A DNA stretch of 64,000 nucleotides, from the NCBI GenBank assembly GCA_027214385.1, contig JAPVXR010000001.1, forward strand, positions 434,001-498,000, read 5' to 3'. Shown here piece after piece: positions 1 through 8,080 of the stretch (position 1 is its first letter; the number at the start of each line of letters is the position of its first letter). The notes below the pieces were generated by a model that worked only from the letters and a program-made list of their open reading frames with translations, made no database searches and was not told the DNA's origin. This DNA is from Cryomorphaceae bacterium 1068. GTDB lineage: Bacteria; Bacteroidota; Bacteroidia; Flavobacteriales_D; Cryomorphaceae. The position numbers were made by a program, and so were the translations under genes.

Positions 1-425
1 TTTTCGATACCCATAAGTTCTTCCTTTTTGCTGAAGACTACTTGAAGTTGAAACACTTTTTGATCACAGGAGCTTTCGTATTGGTTCGTGGGAAGGTCAT
101 GCCCAAGAAATGGAGCAAGACAGGTGAGTTGGAATTTAAAATTACAGGAATCGAATTGCTAAATGAGCTCAGGGAGAAGCGCACCAAGAAAGTGCTGCTC
201 GAGGTTAGAGCTGAGGATATTTCCGAGGAGTTACTGAAAGGATTGGAGCCGCTAATGCACAAAAATGGAAACGGAGGCACCTGCGCTGTGGAGTTTCGTG
301 TGGTTGATCCTGTGCGAAAACTTTCCGTTCGTATGCCATCTCGATCTATGAGAATAGATTTATCCAATGATTCCATAAAGCAATTAGATACCATTCACGG
401 AGTCAGCTACAAGTTAAAGGCTTAA
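1..425 (+). CDS. dnaE: DNA polymerase III subunit alpha, C-terminal end (partial)
   Basis: The frame is open from the window edge and ends at a TAA at 423-425, giving about 140 C-terminal residues. The segment carries the FLITGAFVLVRGKV-type beta strand and a C-terminal domain of alternating strands and helices like the C-terminal (OB-fold and tail) region of bacterial replicative polymerase alpha subunits. The catalytic PHP and palm domains lie upstream, outside the window. A thioredoxin gene follows directly, an arrangement familiar to me from Flavobacteriia, which supports the call. What is visible is only the tail, so identity rests on family resemblance plus context. Confidence 0.8.
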   Translation, partial: FDTHKFFLFAEDYLKLKHFLITGAFVLVRGKVMPKKWSKTGELEFKITGIELLNELREKRTKKVLLEVRAEDISEELLKGLEPLMHKNGNGGTCAVEFRVVDPVRKLSVRMPSRSMRIDLSNDSIKQLDTIHGVSYKLKA

Positions 426-450
426 TTTTGTGCCCTATTTGAACAACGTC

Positions 451-477
451 GTTTAGTTGTCAAAGCGACAACGAAAC
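451..477. other. Inverted repeat between dnaE and trxA
   Basis: GTTGTC (456-461) and GACAAC (467-472) form a perfect 6-bp stem around an AAAGC loop. GTTT/AAAC (451-454, 474-477) extend it after one mismatch. There is no T-run on either side, so it is not a standard terminator. It lies just upstream of the likely trxA promoter and could be an operator or a weak attenuating hairpin. Confidence 0.4.
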
Positions 478-483
478 TTGAAA

Positions 484-491
484 TACTTTTG
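484..491 (+). promoter_or_regulatory. Probable trxA promoter -7 element
   Basis: TACTTTTG matches the Bacteroidota -7 consensus TAnnTTTG exactly and ends 18 bases before the trxA ATG, implying a leader of roughly a dozen bases. The nearest upstream TTG (457-459) is 24 bases away, longer than the usual 17-23, so the -33 element is doubtful. Confidence 0.45.
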
Positions 492-509
492 ATCTCAAAT
501 TATACTATC

Positions 510-827
510 ATGGCAGTTGAATTTACACAAGCAAACTTCGAAGAAATGGCACTTAAATCAGACAAACCGGTTTTGATCGATTTCTGGGCAGAATGGTGCG
601 GACCATGCAGAATGGTCGGACCTGTAGTCGAAGAGATTGCAAAAGAATACGATGGAAAAGCCGTTATCGGAAAAGTAAACGTGGATGAGAATCCTGAAAT
701 TTCGATGAAGTACGGAATCCGTAACATTCCTACGATCCTTTTCTTGAAGAATGGAGAAGTAGTTGATAAGAGTGTAGGAGCTGTTCCTAAGAACGTTCTG
801 ACTGAAAAGCTTGATAGCCAAATGTAA
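510..827 (+). CDS. trxA: Thioredoxin
   Basis: This 105-residue cytoplasmic dithiol-disulfide oxidoreductase carries the classical active site WCGPC at residues 29-33, the preceding DFWA strand and the cis-proline loop NIPT near residue 74. The length is that of canonical thioredoxin 1. I chose the ATG at 510 (MAVEFTQ) over an in-frame TTG at 489 because it gives the standard N-terminus and leaves room for the -7 element at 484-491. It lies downstream of dnaE and is followed by a structured repeat and a rho-independent terminator, so it is probably monocistronic or the last gene of the dnaE unit. Likely clients include ribonucleotide reductase, whose class II gene is in this window at 50683. 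Confidence 0.95.
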   Translation: MAVEFTQANFEEMALKSDKPVLIDFWAEWCGPCRMVGPVVEEIAKEYDGKAVIGKVNVDENPEISMKYGIRNIPTILFLKNGEVVDKSVGAVPKNVLTEKLDSQM

Positions 828-849
828 TCTGTGGCTGCCTGAATAATCC

Positions 850-937
850 GCTACCTGCGTTATTCTTGTTTTGTAATCAGTCATTGACATTTGTCAACTC
901 CCTGAATTCCAAAACTTCGAAAGCCTTGTTATCGAAT
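850..937 (+). repeat. Structured intergenic repeat downstream of trxA (copy 1)
   Basis: The centre is the palindrome TTGACA-TT-TGTCAA (884-897). Flanking arms, GTTTTG...CAG (868-880) and CTG...CCAAAAC (902-915), pair to give a long imperfect hairpin. Over the roughly 46 bases from TGCGTTA to GTCAACTCC it is nearly identical to an element after nrdJ (53271-53356), including changes on both sides of the stem that keep it paired. It sits between the trxA stop and the terminator, so it would be in the 3' untranslated region. No coding potential is evident. Confidence 0.7.
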
Positions 938-991
938 TTTCATTTCAGCCACATTATTTGTTGTTAGTTCAGGCTAACTTTAAAAGTAATT

Positions 992-1017
992 AAAAGCGCC
1001 CCTAAGGCGCTTTTTTT
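992..1017 (+). terminator. Rho-independent terminator after trxA
   Basis: AAAAGCGCC (992-1000) pairs with GGCGCTTTT across a CCTAA loop and is followed by a run of seven T. The A-rich left side means it could also act on the other strand. Confidence 0.85.
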
Positions 1018-1052
1018 GGTTTAGCACCGTTGGTTTTTCTAACTTCGACTTT

Positions 1053-1976
1053 ATGCCATTAAACATTGATCGCAATCGGTACCAAAACCTCACCAAGGTT
1101 GAATTCTTGGCCAAACAAGTGGTGGAGGGTTTCATTACCGGATTACATAAAAGTCCTTTTCACGGTTTCTCGGTAGAGTTTGCCGAACACCGTATATACA
1201 ATACAGGCGAGAGCACGCGACACATCGATTGGAAACTCGCAGCCAGAACAGAGAAGCTTTTCGTAAAACGCTACGAGGAGGAGACCAATTTACGCTGTCG
1301 GATTCTTCTTGATACTTCGGGATCCATGCGCTATCCCGAGCCAAAAGGCGACGATGAACACAGCAAGTTTACCTTTTCCGTTTATGCAGCCGCAGCTCTG
1401 ACTGAAATTATGCGTCGGCAACGAGATGCGGTAGGTTTTACCACCTTCGATGAAGGAGTGAATTTTCATTCACCGGCCAAGAGCACTACTGCACACCACA
1501 AATTTCTCTTCACCGAGATGGAGAAGATTATGGCGGATGAGGGAACAGGAGCTAAAACGTCTGCGGTTGACGCTTTTCACGAAGTCGCAGAGCGAATCCC
1601 GCGACGCTCCCTTGTGATTGTGTTCAGCGATATGTTCGACAATTCAGATCGTGAGGAAGAGCTGTTTTCAGCACTTCAGCATTTGAAGTTCAATAAACAT
1701 GAGGTGGTGCTTTTTCACGTTACAGACAAGAAGACCGAACTCGACTTCGATTTTGAAAACAGACCATATACCTTTATCGACACTGAAACAGGTGAGCAAG
1801 TGAAGGCGCACCCGAATGAGATACGGGAAACTTACCTCACGGAGATCAAAAAATTCCGAGAAGAGCTTAAAATTCGCTGTGGACAGTACGGTATTGATTT
1901 AGTTGAGGCCGATATTGCCGAAGGCTTTAATCAAATCTTGCTCAAGTTTTTGATTAAGAGGGGGAAAATGAAGTGA
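1053..1976 (+). CDS. DUF58 family protein (vWA-like)
   Basis: This 307-residue protein has the DUF58 signature, a segment around residues 37-77 with FxG, TGESTRHIDW and YEEE motifs, then a vWA-type MIDAS motif DTSGSM (D87, S89, S91) and a later strand ending VFSDMFDN near residue 190. There is no signal peptide or membrane segment. Family members usually pair with MoxR AAA+ ATPases and vWA membrane proteins in envelope-linked complexes. Here no moxR or other vWA gene is adjacent, so its partner must lie elsewhere. The start has a TAACTTCG element, one base off the -7 consensus, five bases upstream, hinting at a nearly leaderless transcript. The exact biochemical role is unknown. Confidence 0.88.
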   Translation: MPLNIDRNRYQNLTKVEFLAKQVVEGFITGLHKSPFHGFSVEFAEHRIYNTGESTRHIDWKLAARTEKLFVKRYEEETNLRCRILLDTSGSMRYPEPKGDDEHSKFTFSVYAAAALTEIMRRQRDAVGFTTFDEGVNFHSPAKSTTAHHKFLFTEMEKIMADEGTGAKTSAVDAFHEVAERIPRRSLVIVFSDMFDNSDREEELFSALQHLKFNKHEVVLFHVTDKKTELDFDFENRPYTFIDTETGEQVKAHPNEIRETYLTEIKKFREELKIRCGQYGIDLVEADIAEGFNQILLKFLIKRGKMK

Positions 1977-2020
1977 TTGCGAATCATTTCAAATCAAAGT
2001 TTTATTTTCCTCAAAATAGG

Positions 2021-2051
2021 TTTGTTCAATTAAGAAAATCATTTACTTTTG
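2021..2051 (+). promoter_or_regulatory. tRNA-Asp promoter (Bacteroidota sigma-A type)
   Basis: TTTG (2021-2024), 19 bases, then TACTTTTG (2044-2051) is a perfect match to the TTTG-N19-TAnnTTTG consensus. The predicted start is about seven bases downstream, near 2058, leaving a 5' leader of about 23 bases before the mature tRNA. Confidence 0.78.
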
Positions 2052-2080
2052 CCTCCGCTTCGAATGAGAAGCATATAAGA

Positions 2081-2154
2081 GGTCCGGTAGTTCAGTTGGT
2101 TAGAATGCCTGCCTGTCACGCAGGAGGTCGCGAGTTCGAGTCTCGTCCGGACCG
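2081..2154 (+). tRNA. tRNA-Asp (anticodon GTC)
   Basis: The 74-base sequence folds into a full cloverleaf. The acceptor is GGTCCGG/CCGGACC with G73 as discriminator. The D stem is GTTC/GAAT. The anticodon stem is CCTGC/GCAGG with loop CTGTCAC and anticodon GTC at 2115-2117. The T stem is GCGAG/CTCGT. CCA is not encoded. A G73 discriminator with a GTC anticodon fits aspartate identity. The gene is flanked by a strong promoter and a terminator, so it is transcribed alone. Confidence 0.97.
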
Positions 2155-2158
2155 CAAA

Positions 2159-2192
2159 CAAAGCCTTTCATCGCAAGATGGAAGGCTTTTTT
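2159..2192 (+). terminator. Terminator of tRNA-Asp
   Basis: AAGCCTTTCATC (2161-2172) pairs with GATGGAAGGCTT (2177-2188) around a GCAA tetraloop, with one T-G wobble, and runs into six T. Its T-run (2187-2192) is also the start of the inverted repeat that follows. Confidence 0.88.
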
Positions 2193-2243
2193 GCTTTTGG
2201 GATTAGGCCAAGCTTGCTTGAGCCTAATCCCAAAAGCAAAAAA
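2187..2243. repeat. 22-bp perfect inverted repeat with 13-base loop
   Basis: The arms 2187-2208 and 2222-2243 are exact reverse complements (T6-GCTTTTGGGATTAGGC and its mirror), separated by 13 bases. The right arm is also the first 22 bases of the 94-bp direct repeat copy 1. As RNA it would form a very stable hairpin next to the tRNA terminator. Confidence 0.9.
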
Positions 2244-2315
2244 GAACAAGCGCGCAGCGATTGGCTTTATTTGCGAAGCCCCCCTTGAGTCCGCCGACCA
2301 GAGGGAGGCAATCTC
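2222..2315. repeat. 94-bp exact direct repeat, copy 1
   Basis: Identical base for base to 2376-2469 (offset 154). The unit begins GCCTAATCCC, passes through an A-rich run and GCGCGCAGCG, and ends GAGGGAGGCAATCTC. Short frames that cross it translate into low-complexity peptide with no recognisable domain, so I treat the 2193-2484 gap as non-coding. It lies between tRNA-Asp and the convergent porP/sprF-type gene. Confidence 0.92.
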
Positions 2316-2363
2316 GTCTCTCAAATAGAAACAATTTTTCTTATTGCAACAAAAGTCAGTTGC

Positions 2364-2469
2364 CAAGCAAGCTTGGCCTAATCCCAAAAGCAAAAAAGAA
2401 CAAGCGCGCAGCGATTGGCTTTATTTGCGAAGCCCCCCTTGAGTCCGCCGACCAGAGGGAGGCAATCTC
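2364..2469. repeat. 94-bp direct repeat copy 2 with inverted copy of the upstream loop
   Basis: 2376-2469 is the second exact copy of the 94-bp unit. The 34 bases 2364-2397 are the exact reverse complement of 2187-2220, so the 13-base loop between the arms near the tRNA appears here in the opposite orientation. The 48 bases between the two copies (2316-2363) are unique and AT-rich. Confidence 0.9.
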
Positions 2470-2484
2470 ACTTTCGTGAAGTTG

Positions 2485-3495
2485 TCACCTCTTCCTTCCC
2501 CATTGATACACCAAGTTCAGCTCAAAGGCTCTGGCCGATGAACCAAAATCGGCCACATCGGAAATGTCGATGTCGTATGCCAAACCAAGGGTGTAGTTTC
2601 CCCATTCTACCAGACCTTTTACAATGACGGCTCGTGAGGGCTCATAAAAAGCCCCAATCATCATGGATGACTGATTGATCTCTTTAATAAACGTATTTCC
2701 GGATACCAAGACTTGCTTGAAGTATGCACCCGCTACAATTTTGGAGGAACCATTTTGGTAATGACCAAATACTGCAGGGACTACAGCCATCATTTCTTTG
2801 ATTCCAATTTGGGCATTGGCAAAACCTGTCACCCGCGCTCCAATTTCTTGTGTGAGCAACTGGGAATCGGAAAGTGAAACCCGGCCGAGGTGGTAAGCTG
2901 ACAGACCGGCTTGAAATAGTAGGGGTAATTTTTTGCTTCGGCCTATGGGCTTCTTTTGCATTTCATATACGACACCTGCCCCCAAATCCAGATGACTTTC
3001 GCTGTCTCCTGCAAAAGACTCCCCGCTTCCAATGCTTGGATCGTAGAATACTCCGTTGAATTGACTGGCCCATTTTCCATCAGCTGGATTTACGCTTCTT
3101 TGGTCAAATGACGTGGAGAGTCCTCCCGAGAGAGTCGAGTTTGCAGAAAGCTGAACGCGGTAAGCTACTTGTGCTTCTACGAGAAGGGTAGTTAATTCGG
3201 GATCTCCGGCCTTATCGCGCAGGAAGTTGATTCCCACACCTAAACCGTTTTTCTTTTTGGATCGGCTATTCTTGGTCAAGCGGGTGTCAAAACTCGCAGC
3301 TATGGTGTTGAACGGCTTCGCCACCGATCCCCATTGATTGCGGTAGTTAAGCCCGGCCCTGAAATCATTACCACTGCCTACTGCAGCTGGATTGATTAAA
3401 GTGGGCAAAAGATATTGCTGCGAAAACAGCGCGTCTTGAGCACTTAATTCCGCAGAAAATAACAATACCAATATGACGTATCTGAAACACCTCAA
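2485..3495 (-). CDS. PorP/SprF family type IX secretion membrane protein
   Basis: This is a 336-residue outer-membrane beta-barrel protein with an N-terminal signal peptide (cleavage near SAQ-DA, residue 20), followed by the family hallmark FSQQYLLPTLINPAAVG and GLNYRNQW. Members sit in the outer membrane and tether or help secrete a specific T9SS type B cargo encoded next to them. Here the large cargo gene at 3498-7115 ends two bases before this start, so they form one transcript with translational coupling. The only plausible start is a TTG at 3495; no in-frame ATG gives an intact signal peptide. Length is typical of the family. Confidence 0.88.
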   Translation of the reverse strand: MRCFRYVILVLLFSAELSAQDALFSQQYLLPTLINPAAVGSGNDFRAGLNYRNQWGSVAKPFNTIAASFDTRLTKNSRSKKKNGLGVGINFLRDKAGDPELTTLLVEAQVAYRVQLSANSTLSGGLSTSFDQRSVNPADGKWASQFNGVFYDPSIGSGESFAGDSESHLDLGAGVVYEMQKKPIGRSKKLPLLFQAGLSAYHLGRVSLSDSQLLTQEIGARVTGFANAQIGIKEMMAVVPAVFGHYQNGSSKIVAGAYFKQVLVSGNTFIKEINQSSMMIGAFYEPSRAVIVKGLVEWGNYTLGLAYDIDISDVADFGSSARAFELNLVYQWGRKR

Positions 3496-3497
3496 TA

Positions 3498-6400
3498 CTA
3501 TCTGAGAATCTGAATATTGCCAGACTCTTCAACGGGTTCACCTTCTTCAAGCACGGCTTTAAAAGTATAAATTAGGGCACCCGATACGGGCTCGCCATTG
3601 TGGGTGCCATCCCAACATGATTCCAATCGACTGGTAGCGAATACTTCTTCACCCCAGCGATTATACACGGCAAAGTCAACTTCCAGTATTCCATTTCCAA
3701 GTATGCACAGTTGGTCATTGAGCCCATCGTTATTTGGAGAAAATACGGTTGGAATGAATGTAGTCGGCGGTGGGATTTCTCGCTCCGCGAAGAGCGTATC
3801 TGAAGAGGTACAGCCAAGCTCGCTGGTTACTTGAACAACATAGGTTGTAGTGGCAGCAGGGTTCACAACAGGAGTGCTACAATCCGTGCAGCTCAGACCA
3901 TTCTCCGGAGTCCATAGGTAGGTTGGATTGTCTGGTTCGGGTGTATTAAAAACTTGGACGGTTTCAGATTGGAGAAACTCCAGAAAGAGTGAGTCGGGAC
4001 TTATGATAGTGGTGAAATCTCCAAATGAGCCAATTGTCAAGCTATTCTCGAAGGTGCAACCGTAGATGTTTGATGCTTCAATGGTGTAAGTGCCGGCCGA
4101 CAAGTCTAGAGCCTCGATAGTATTGACCGGAACGCCCCCTGACCATGTTAATTCATATTCGTCCAATGCATTTGGCGACAAAGAAAGAATGGCTGTACCG
4201 ATACTTTGACCGCAGCTATCAGGTGTAACGGCAATACTGTCTACAGGGTTAGCAGGGTCTGAAAGTCCGAATCCGGAATTGATCGTACATCCGTAAATAT
4301 TTTCCGCAGAGTATGGATAAAAACCAGCAGAAAGATTATCTCGGAAGAGCGTATCACTCGGGATATCTGTCCAAGAGAAAGCGGTAATAGTTTCGTCCAA
4401 AGGCTCTATCGTAATGGTTCCGTCGGCCAGTCCTACACAAGTAGGGTTAAACAAGTCGGCTTGGATGAACGGGGCAGGATAGATTGTAGTGACCTGCACT
4501 GAATCATCATCGGTGCATGCAAGGCCTGTTCCCGTTACATAATACCAGCCAATATTCTCGACCGTGGCACTATCCAGAGTGTAGGGTGATCCCGAAAATG
4601 AAATGGTGTCAGGTCCTATCCACTCATATGTGAGGGCGCTGTCGGCTGTGAATATCAATTCCTCTCCTTCGCAGATAGAATCGGTGACAGTCGCGGTAAT
4701 TTCAAATGGTTCTTCAACGATGATTCTTACCGATGAACAACTGGTGTAATTATCTATACTCTCCGCTCTAATGTAAAATGAAGAGGTGGTATCCGGTGCG
4801 AGCCAAATTTCATTCCCTTCTCCTATAAAATTGTCAGTACCTCCACACGTATCAGCATACCATACCCACATAGCTCCTTGTGCCAAGCACCCTCCGCCTA
4901 CACTTACTAAAATGCTATCGCCCAAGCAAATGGCTGGATCATAATGTCCTTGGCCAACTCCATATTGATTTCCTCCAACGCAAATGTCATAGGGCGGTGT
5001 GGATCGGTTTGTTGTAAATCTGGTAACAAATGCATCGGCAAGACCGCCCCCATATTCTGCTTGGTGGGCTTCTTCCTCTTCGCCATTAGCAAAGGAAATG
5101 GTTGAGTCTGACGCCGTCTCACCGGCAAAGAATATTGCGGAAACGCCGTATACATCCATCCCTTTTGCCGTTTCGTTCAATTCTCCGCCAAAGTACTTGC
5201 CCCAAAGTTTTGCTCCACTATTCATGTCATATCGTGTTAGAAAAGCGTCGTACTCGCCGCCCAGGGTAGTAGGGTCAGTGAATTCATCTTCGGGGAGATC
5301 AATGTTTTCTTCTGAAAGCGTATTTCCGAGTACGAATATGGATGTATCACCATCCAAGTCAATGGAGATGGCTTGATCATCCAATGGGCCCCCAACGTAA
5401 GTGAACCAGTCGTTGAATCCTTGATCGCTGAAACTTCCGATGAATCCATCCAGCCCACCTGACGGCATTGCCAAATCTGTGAAGGTCTCAATTCCATCTA
5501 TTTCTGAATCGGAATATCCGCTCAGAAAGAAGACCAATTCATCTTGCTTGGCGCAGATGTCTGTGATCATATCTTCACCCGCTCCACCAAAGTAGCTCGA
5601 CCACCAAACATTGTAGGTCGTGTCCATGCTGAAGATTACACCGTCTGAATTTCCTAACGGTACTGTGTTGGCTGCATCTGAAGTGGCTAATCCGGTAGAG
5701 CCATCCGTGTTGATGGCTACGAACAACTCAGGTATGGCATTGATCGCAAATCCAACTGCCGTTTCGTTGCCTGTTCCTCCGAGATACATACCGCGTTCTG
5801 CTTCTCCCGAAAAATTCAATTGCACCAAAAAGGCATCGGTTCCTCCACCATGGGGTTGAGGGACATTCAGGCTATTATCCTCCAAGAATGATGTGCTCGC
5901 CGTAGTCCCCAATGCGTGAATTGACCCATTGTTGAATGCTTCACATGCAACGACATTATCATCCATTGGGCCGCCTACATAGGTGTCCCAAATGATCGTT
6001 CCCAGACGGTCGAACTTTGCCACAAATCCGTCTTGATTTCCCGCTAATGAATCTTGAAAAGCTTCTCCTTGTGCAATAGAGTCGATAGAGTTGGTGCGCC
6101 CAACCAGATAAACGTGCTCGAAATTATCGACGCAGACTCCCAAACCTTCATCTTCGGAGCTTCCTCCATAGTAAGTGCTCCAGTGCCGAAGACCGTGCTG
6201 ATTGAATTTGAGAAGGTAGGCATCAGTGCCGCCACCCGCATAAGTATTTTGGTAACTCCCCTCAGAGGCTATCATCTCTAAACTCTCCGTAGTTCCTGCA
6301 ATGAATACGTTGCCAAGTGAATCAGCCACAATATCATTTGCCGTATCGTATAGGCTATCACCATGATATGTTGACCATTCGTAAACTACCTCGGGATCAA

Positions 6401-7115
6401 TGACCATCGTTTTGTTCTGATGATTGTCATCGCAAATCTCAAATCCCACAATGATTGAATGCTCTCCCTCTTCAATAATTCGGTACTCGACTTCAATTTG
6501 TTCTCCCGTTTCACTGAGCCAGCTGGCTGGAATATTTTCTTTAATCTCTTTTCCCGAAAGGATGAAAGTGATAGCTCCTGCCTCGGCTTCGTAGGCATCA
6601 AAGCCTTTGTAGCTCATCTGAATATCGCTGACTTGAGCTCCCTCTTTTAGAACAAAATCATATTTGAAATGCGCTCCACCGGAGTGGGCAACAATGTCAA
6701 TGTTGTCGTAAACGTTGTTGTAAATGAGTTCTTCGTATAGGCCGATTTTTTCGAATCGCTCATCTCCTTTGATCACGTTTAGCTCTTCGTCTGATCTGTT
6801 TCGAGCGAGCAACCGTACATCTGTGTTGGTACCAATGAAATCCATGTCCATGCGGTGAAAGAGTATCGATCCATCATCGACGCTTTTCTGGTAAGTATCA
6901 AAAGCAAGACCTGAGTTTTTGAATTGGACGTTCATCCCGTTGCGCGAAGACCAGAGGTATTGAACGGCGTCATTTGCCACTCCTGTAGTCGTACGGATTT
7001 GGCCCTCGTTTTTCACAAAGGCTTTGGGAGATGGTGTGGGATTACCTGCCCACGTCGTGCTGACTAAAAAAAAGAACAGTGTCGTGAATATCGTCTGTCT
7101 CATATCGGATTTCAT
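3498..7115 (-). CDS. SBBP-repeat protein with gliding-motility-type C-terminal domain (T9SS type B)
   Basis: The protein has 1205 residues. After a signal peptide come a DUF7948-type N-terminal domain (about 30-255, with KNEGQ and MNVQF motifs), a propeller region of repeated SBBP-like units (about 260-700, recurring WSTYYGGSSED-like and YVGGPMDD-like motifs), CHU-type Ig-like repeats rich in Cys (about 700-1110), and a C-terminal domain starting FSPNNDGLND with NRWGEEVF and CWDGT (about 1117-1205), the type B T9SS sorting domain. It should be exported across the outer membrane and held at the surface by the adjacent PorP/SprF protein. Two starts are possible; ATG at 7103 gives a cleaner signal peptide than ATG at 7115. 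Function beyond surface display or adhesion is not known. Confidence 0.87.
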   Translation of the reverse strand: MKSDMRQTIFTTLFFFLVSTTWAGNPTPSPKAFVKNEGQIRTTTGVANDAVQYLWSSRNGMNVQFKNSGLAFDTYQKSVDDGSILFHRMDMDFIGTNTDVRLLARNRSDEELNVIKGDERFEKIGLYEELIYNNVYDNIDIVAHSGGAHFKYDFVLKEGAQVSDIQMSYKGFDAYEAEAGAITFILSGKEIKENIPASWLSETGEQIEVEYRIIEEGEHSIIVGFEICDDNHQNKTMVIDPEVVYEWSTYHGDSLYDTANDIVADSLGNVFIAGTTESLEMIASEGSYQNTYAGGGTDAYLLKFNQHGLRHWSTYYGGSSEDEGLGVCVDNFEHVYLVGRTNSIDSIAQGEAFQDSLAGNQDGFVAKFDRLGTIIWDTYVGGPMDDNVVACEAFNNGSIHALGTTASTSFLEDNSLNVPQPHGGGTDAFLVQLNFSGEAERGMYLGGTGNETAVGFAINAIPELFVAINTDGSTGLATSDAANTVPLGNSDGVIFSMDTTYNVWWSSYFGGAGEDMITDICAKQDELVFFLSGYSDSEIDGIETFTDLAMPSGGLDGFIGSFSDQGFNDWFTYVGGPLDDQAISIDLDGDTSIFVLGNTLSEENIDLPEDEFTDPTTLGGEYDAFLTRYDMNSGAKLWGKYFGGELNETAKGMDVYGVSAIFFAGETASDSTISFANGEEEEAHQAEYGGGLADAFVTRFTTNRSTPPYDICVGGNQYGVGQGHYDPAICLGDSILVSVGGGCLAQGAMWVWYADTCGGTDNFIGEGNEIWLAPDTTSSFYIRAESIDNYTSCSSVRIIVEEPFEITATVTDSICEGEELIFTADSALTYEWIGPDTISFSGSPYTLDSATVENIGWYYVTGTGLACTDDDSVQVTTIYPAPFIQADLFNPTCVGLADGTITIEPLDETITAFSWTDIPSDTLFRDNLSAGFYPYSAENIYGCTINSGFGLSDPANPVDSIAVTPDSCGQSIGTAILSLSPNALDEYELTWSGGVPVNTIEALDLSAGTYTIEASNIYGCTFENSLTIGSFGDFTTIISPDSLFLEFLQSETVQVFNTPEPDNPTYLWTPENGLSCTDCSTPVVNPAATTTYVVQVTSELGCTSSDTLFAEREIPPPTTFIPTVFSPNNDGLNDQLCILGNGILEVDFAVYNRWGEEVFATSRLESCWDGTHNGEPVSGALIYTFKAVLEEGEPVEESGNIQILR

Positions 7116-7187
7116 TTGATTGAAACAAGATAAGGATTTCAGACCGTAGCTTGGAATAAGAATTTGGCAATAGTTAACAGGTTAAGC

Positions 7188-7925
7188 TTACTTGATAACT
7201 TCGAAAATATCCTGCGCAAAGATTTGATAGGTTTTTTCTTGTGCTTTAATGGCGATGGTTGACCCCGATATTCCAATCACCATTCCTCTCACTAAGGTAC
7301 TTTCATCAATTTTAAAACCGACCTGATCTCTCACGCTGAAATCAATTTCATCGGTGGTATATCCCTTTTTCATTTGGAATAGGAGATATTGCTTCATGTT
7401 TTCATAAATTTTTCCGTTTTGGTCGATCAGGGTTAAGTGGCCATTATTTGATTTTCTTAGAATGCTTACTCTGATTAATTTCCCGTTTAGCATAATTCCT
7501 AAAACCTCACTGTCGTCAAGGTTTGTAGTATACGCTAGCTCCAGGTTATTTTGAAAAAGTTTTTGGAGACTATCCGTTTCTAACTCTCCAAATTGAACAA
7601 TGTCGGCACTCACCGTGGCTTGGGTTGTTTGAACAATAAAGAAGAATGACCGCTTGAAATCTACGCTGAGATTTGCGTATGCTTGTCCTTTTCTAAGTGG
7701 AAAGCGGTTGTACATACTTCTCTTTGCATCAAGAACAAGCCCGGTGGGGTCAAGTCCCCCTATTCCGAGCACATGAGTCGTTTGTGCATTGCCAACTGCC
7801 ATTCCGATTAATTCAAAATCTTGCCCGTGCAGGCTGGCGCTGTCATTCATCATTCCTTGATGGAAGGCGCAGGAACTGATGCCAGTGGCTAGCACAGCTA
7901 AGGTGAATAGTTTTAGTGTTTTCAT
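7188..7925 (-). CDS. DUF6567-like lipoprotein, paralogue 3 of 3
   Basis: This 245-residue predicted lipoprotein has lipobox ISSC (C19). Residues about 20-120 share with its two upstream paralogues the motif series CAFHxGMM, GIGGLDPTGLVLDAK, GQAYANLSVD and TVSADIVQF. This matches my recollection of the Bacteroidota DUF6567 family, which I could not verify. The C-terminal half looks like two tandem small beta-barrel (KOW/Tudor-like) modules, each with a GxxxxVxxxxxxGxVxxI pattern. It lies 155 bases after paralogue 2 and 72 bases before the SBBP cargo gene, on the same strand. No enzymatic motif is seen. Function unknown; the likely location is an envelope membrane, facing the periplasm or surface. 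Confidence 0.72.
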   Translation of the reverse strand: MKTLKLFTLAVLATGISSCAFHQGMMNDSASLHGQDFELIGMAVGNAQTTHVLGIGGLDPTGLVLDAKRSMYNRFPLRKGQAYANLSVDFKRSFFFIVQTTQATVSADIVQFGELETDSLQKLFQNNLELAYTTNLDDSEVLGIMLNGKLIRVSILRKSNNGHLTLIDQNGKIYENMKQYLLFQMKKGYTTDEIDFSVRDQVGFKIDESTLVRGMVIGISGSTIAIKAQEKTYQIFAQDIFEVIK

Positions 7926-8080
7926 CGTCTTTTAAGAACTATTAATTGGTTAGTCATAGCGTTTCTTGGCTATACCTCGATGTTTCTTGATTTTGGTCTA
8001 AATAGCTTCCTGTTCAACAGTCATAACAGTAATAGATTTCTCATCTAGAATTTTGATAATCACAGCTTCAGAAACGCATT

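Noticed and set aside
1053-1976. MoxR-associated locus
   Set aside because: The DUF58 gene is present but no moxR AAA+ or other vWA gene is adjacent.
2222-2469. CRISPR array
   Set aside because: Only two copies, 94 bp long, no spacers of regular size and no cas genes.
2261-2627. Short open frames across the 94-bp repeats and the porP end
   Set aside because: Frames read through low-complexity repeat DNA and one overlaps the real gene on the other strand; no start signal or domain.
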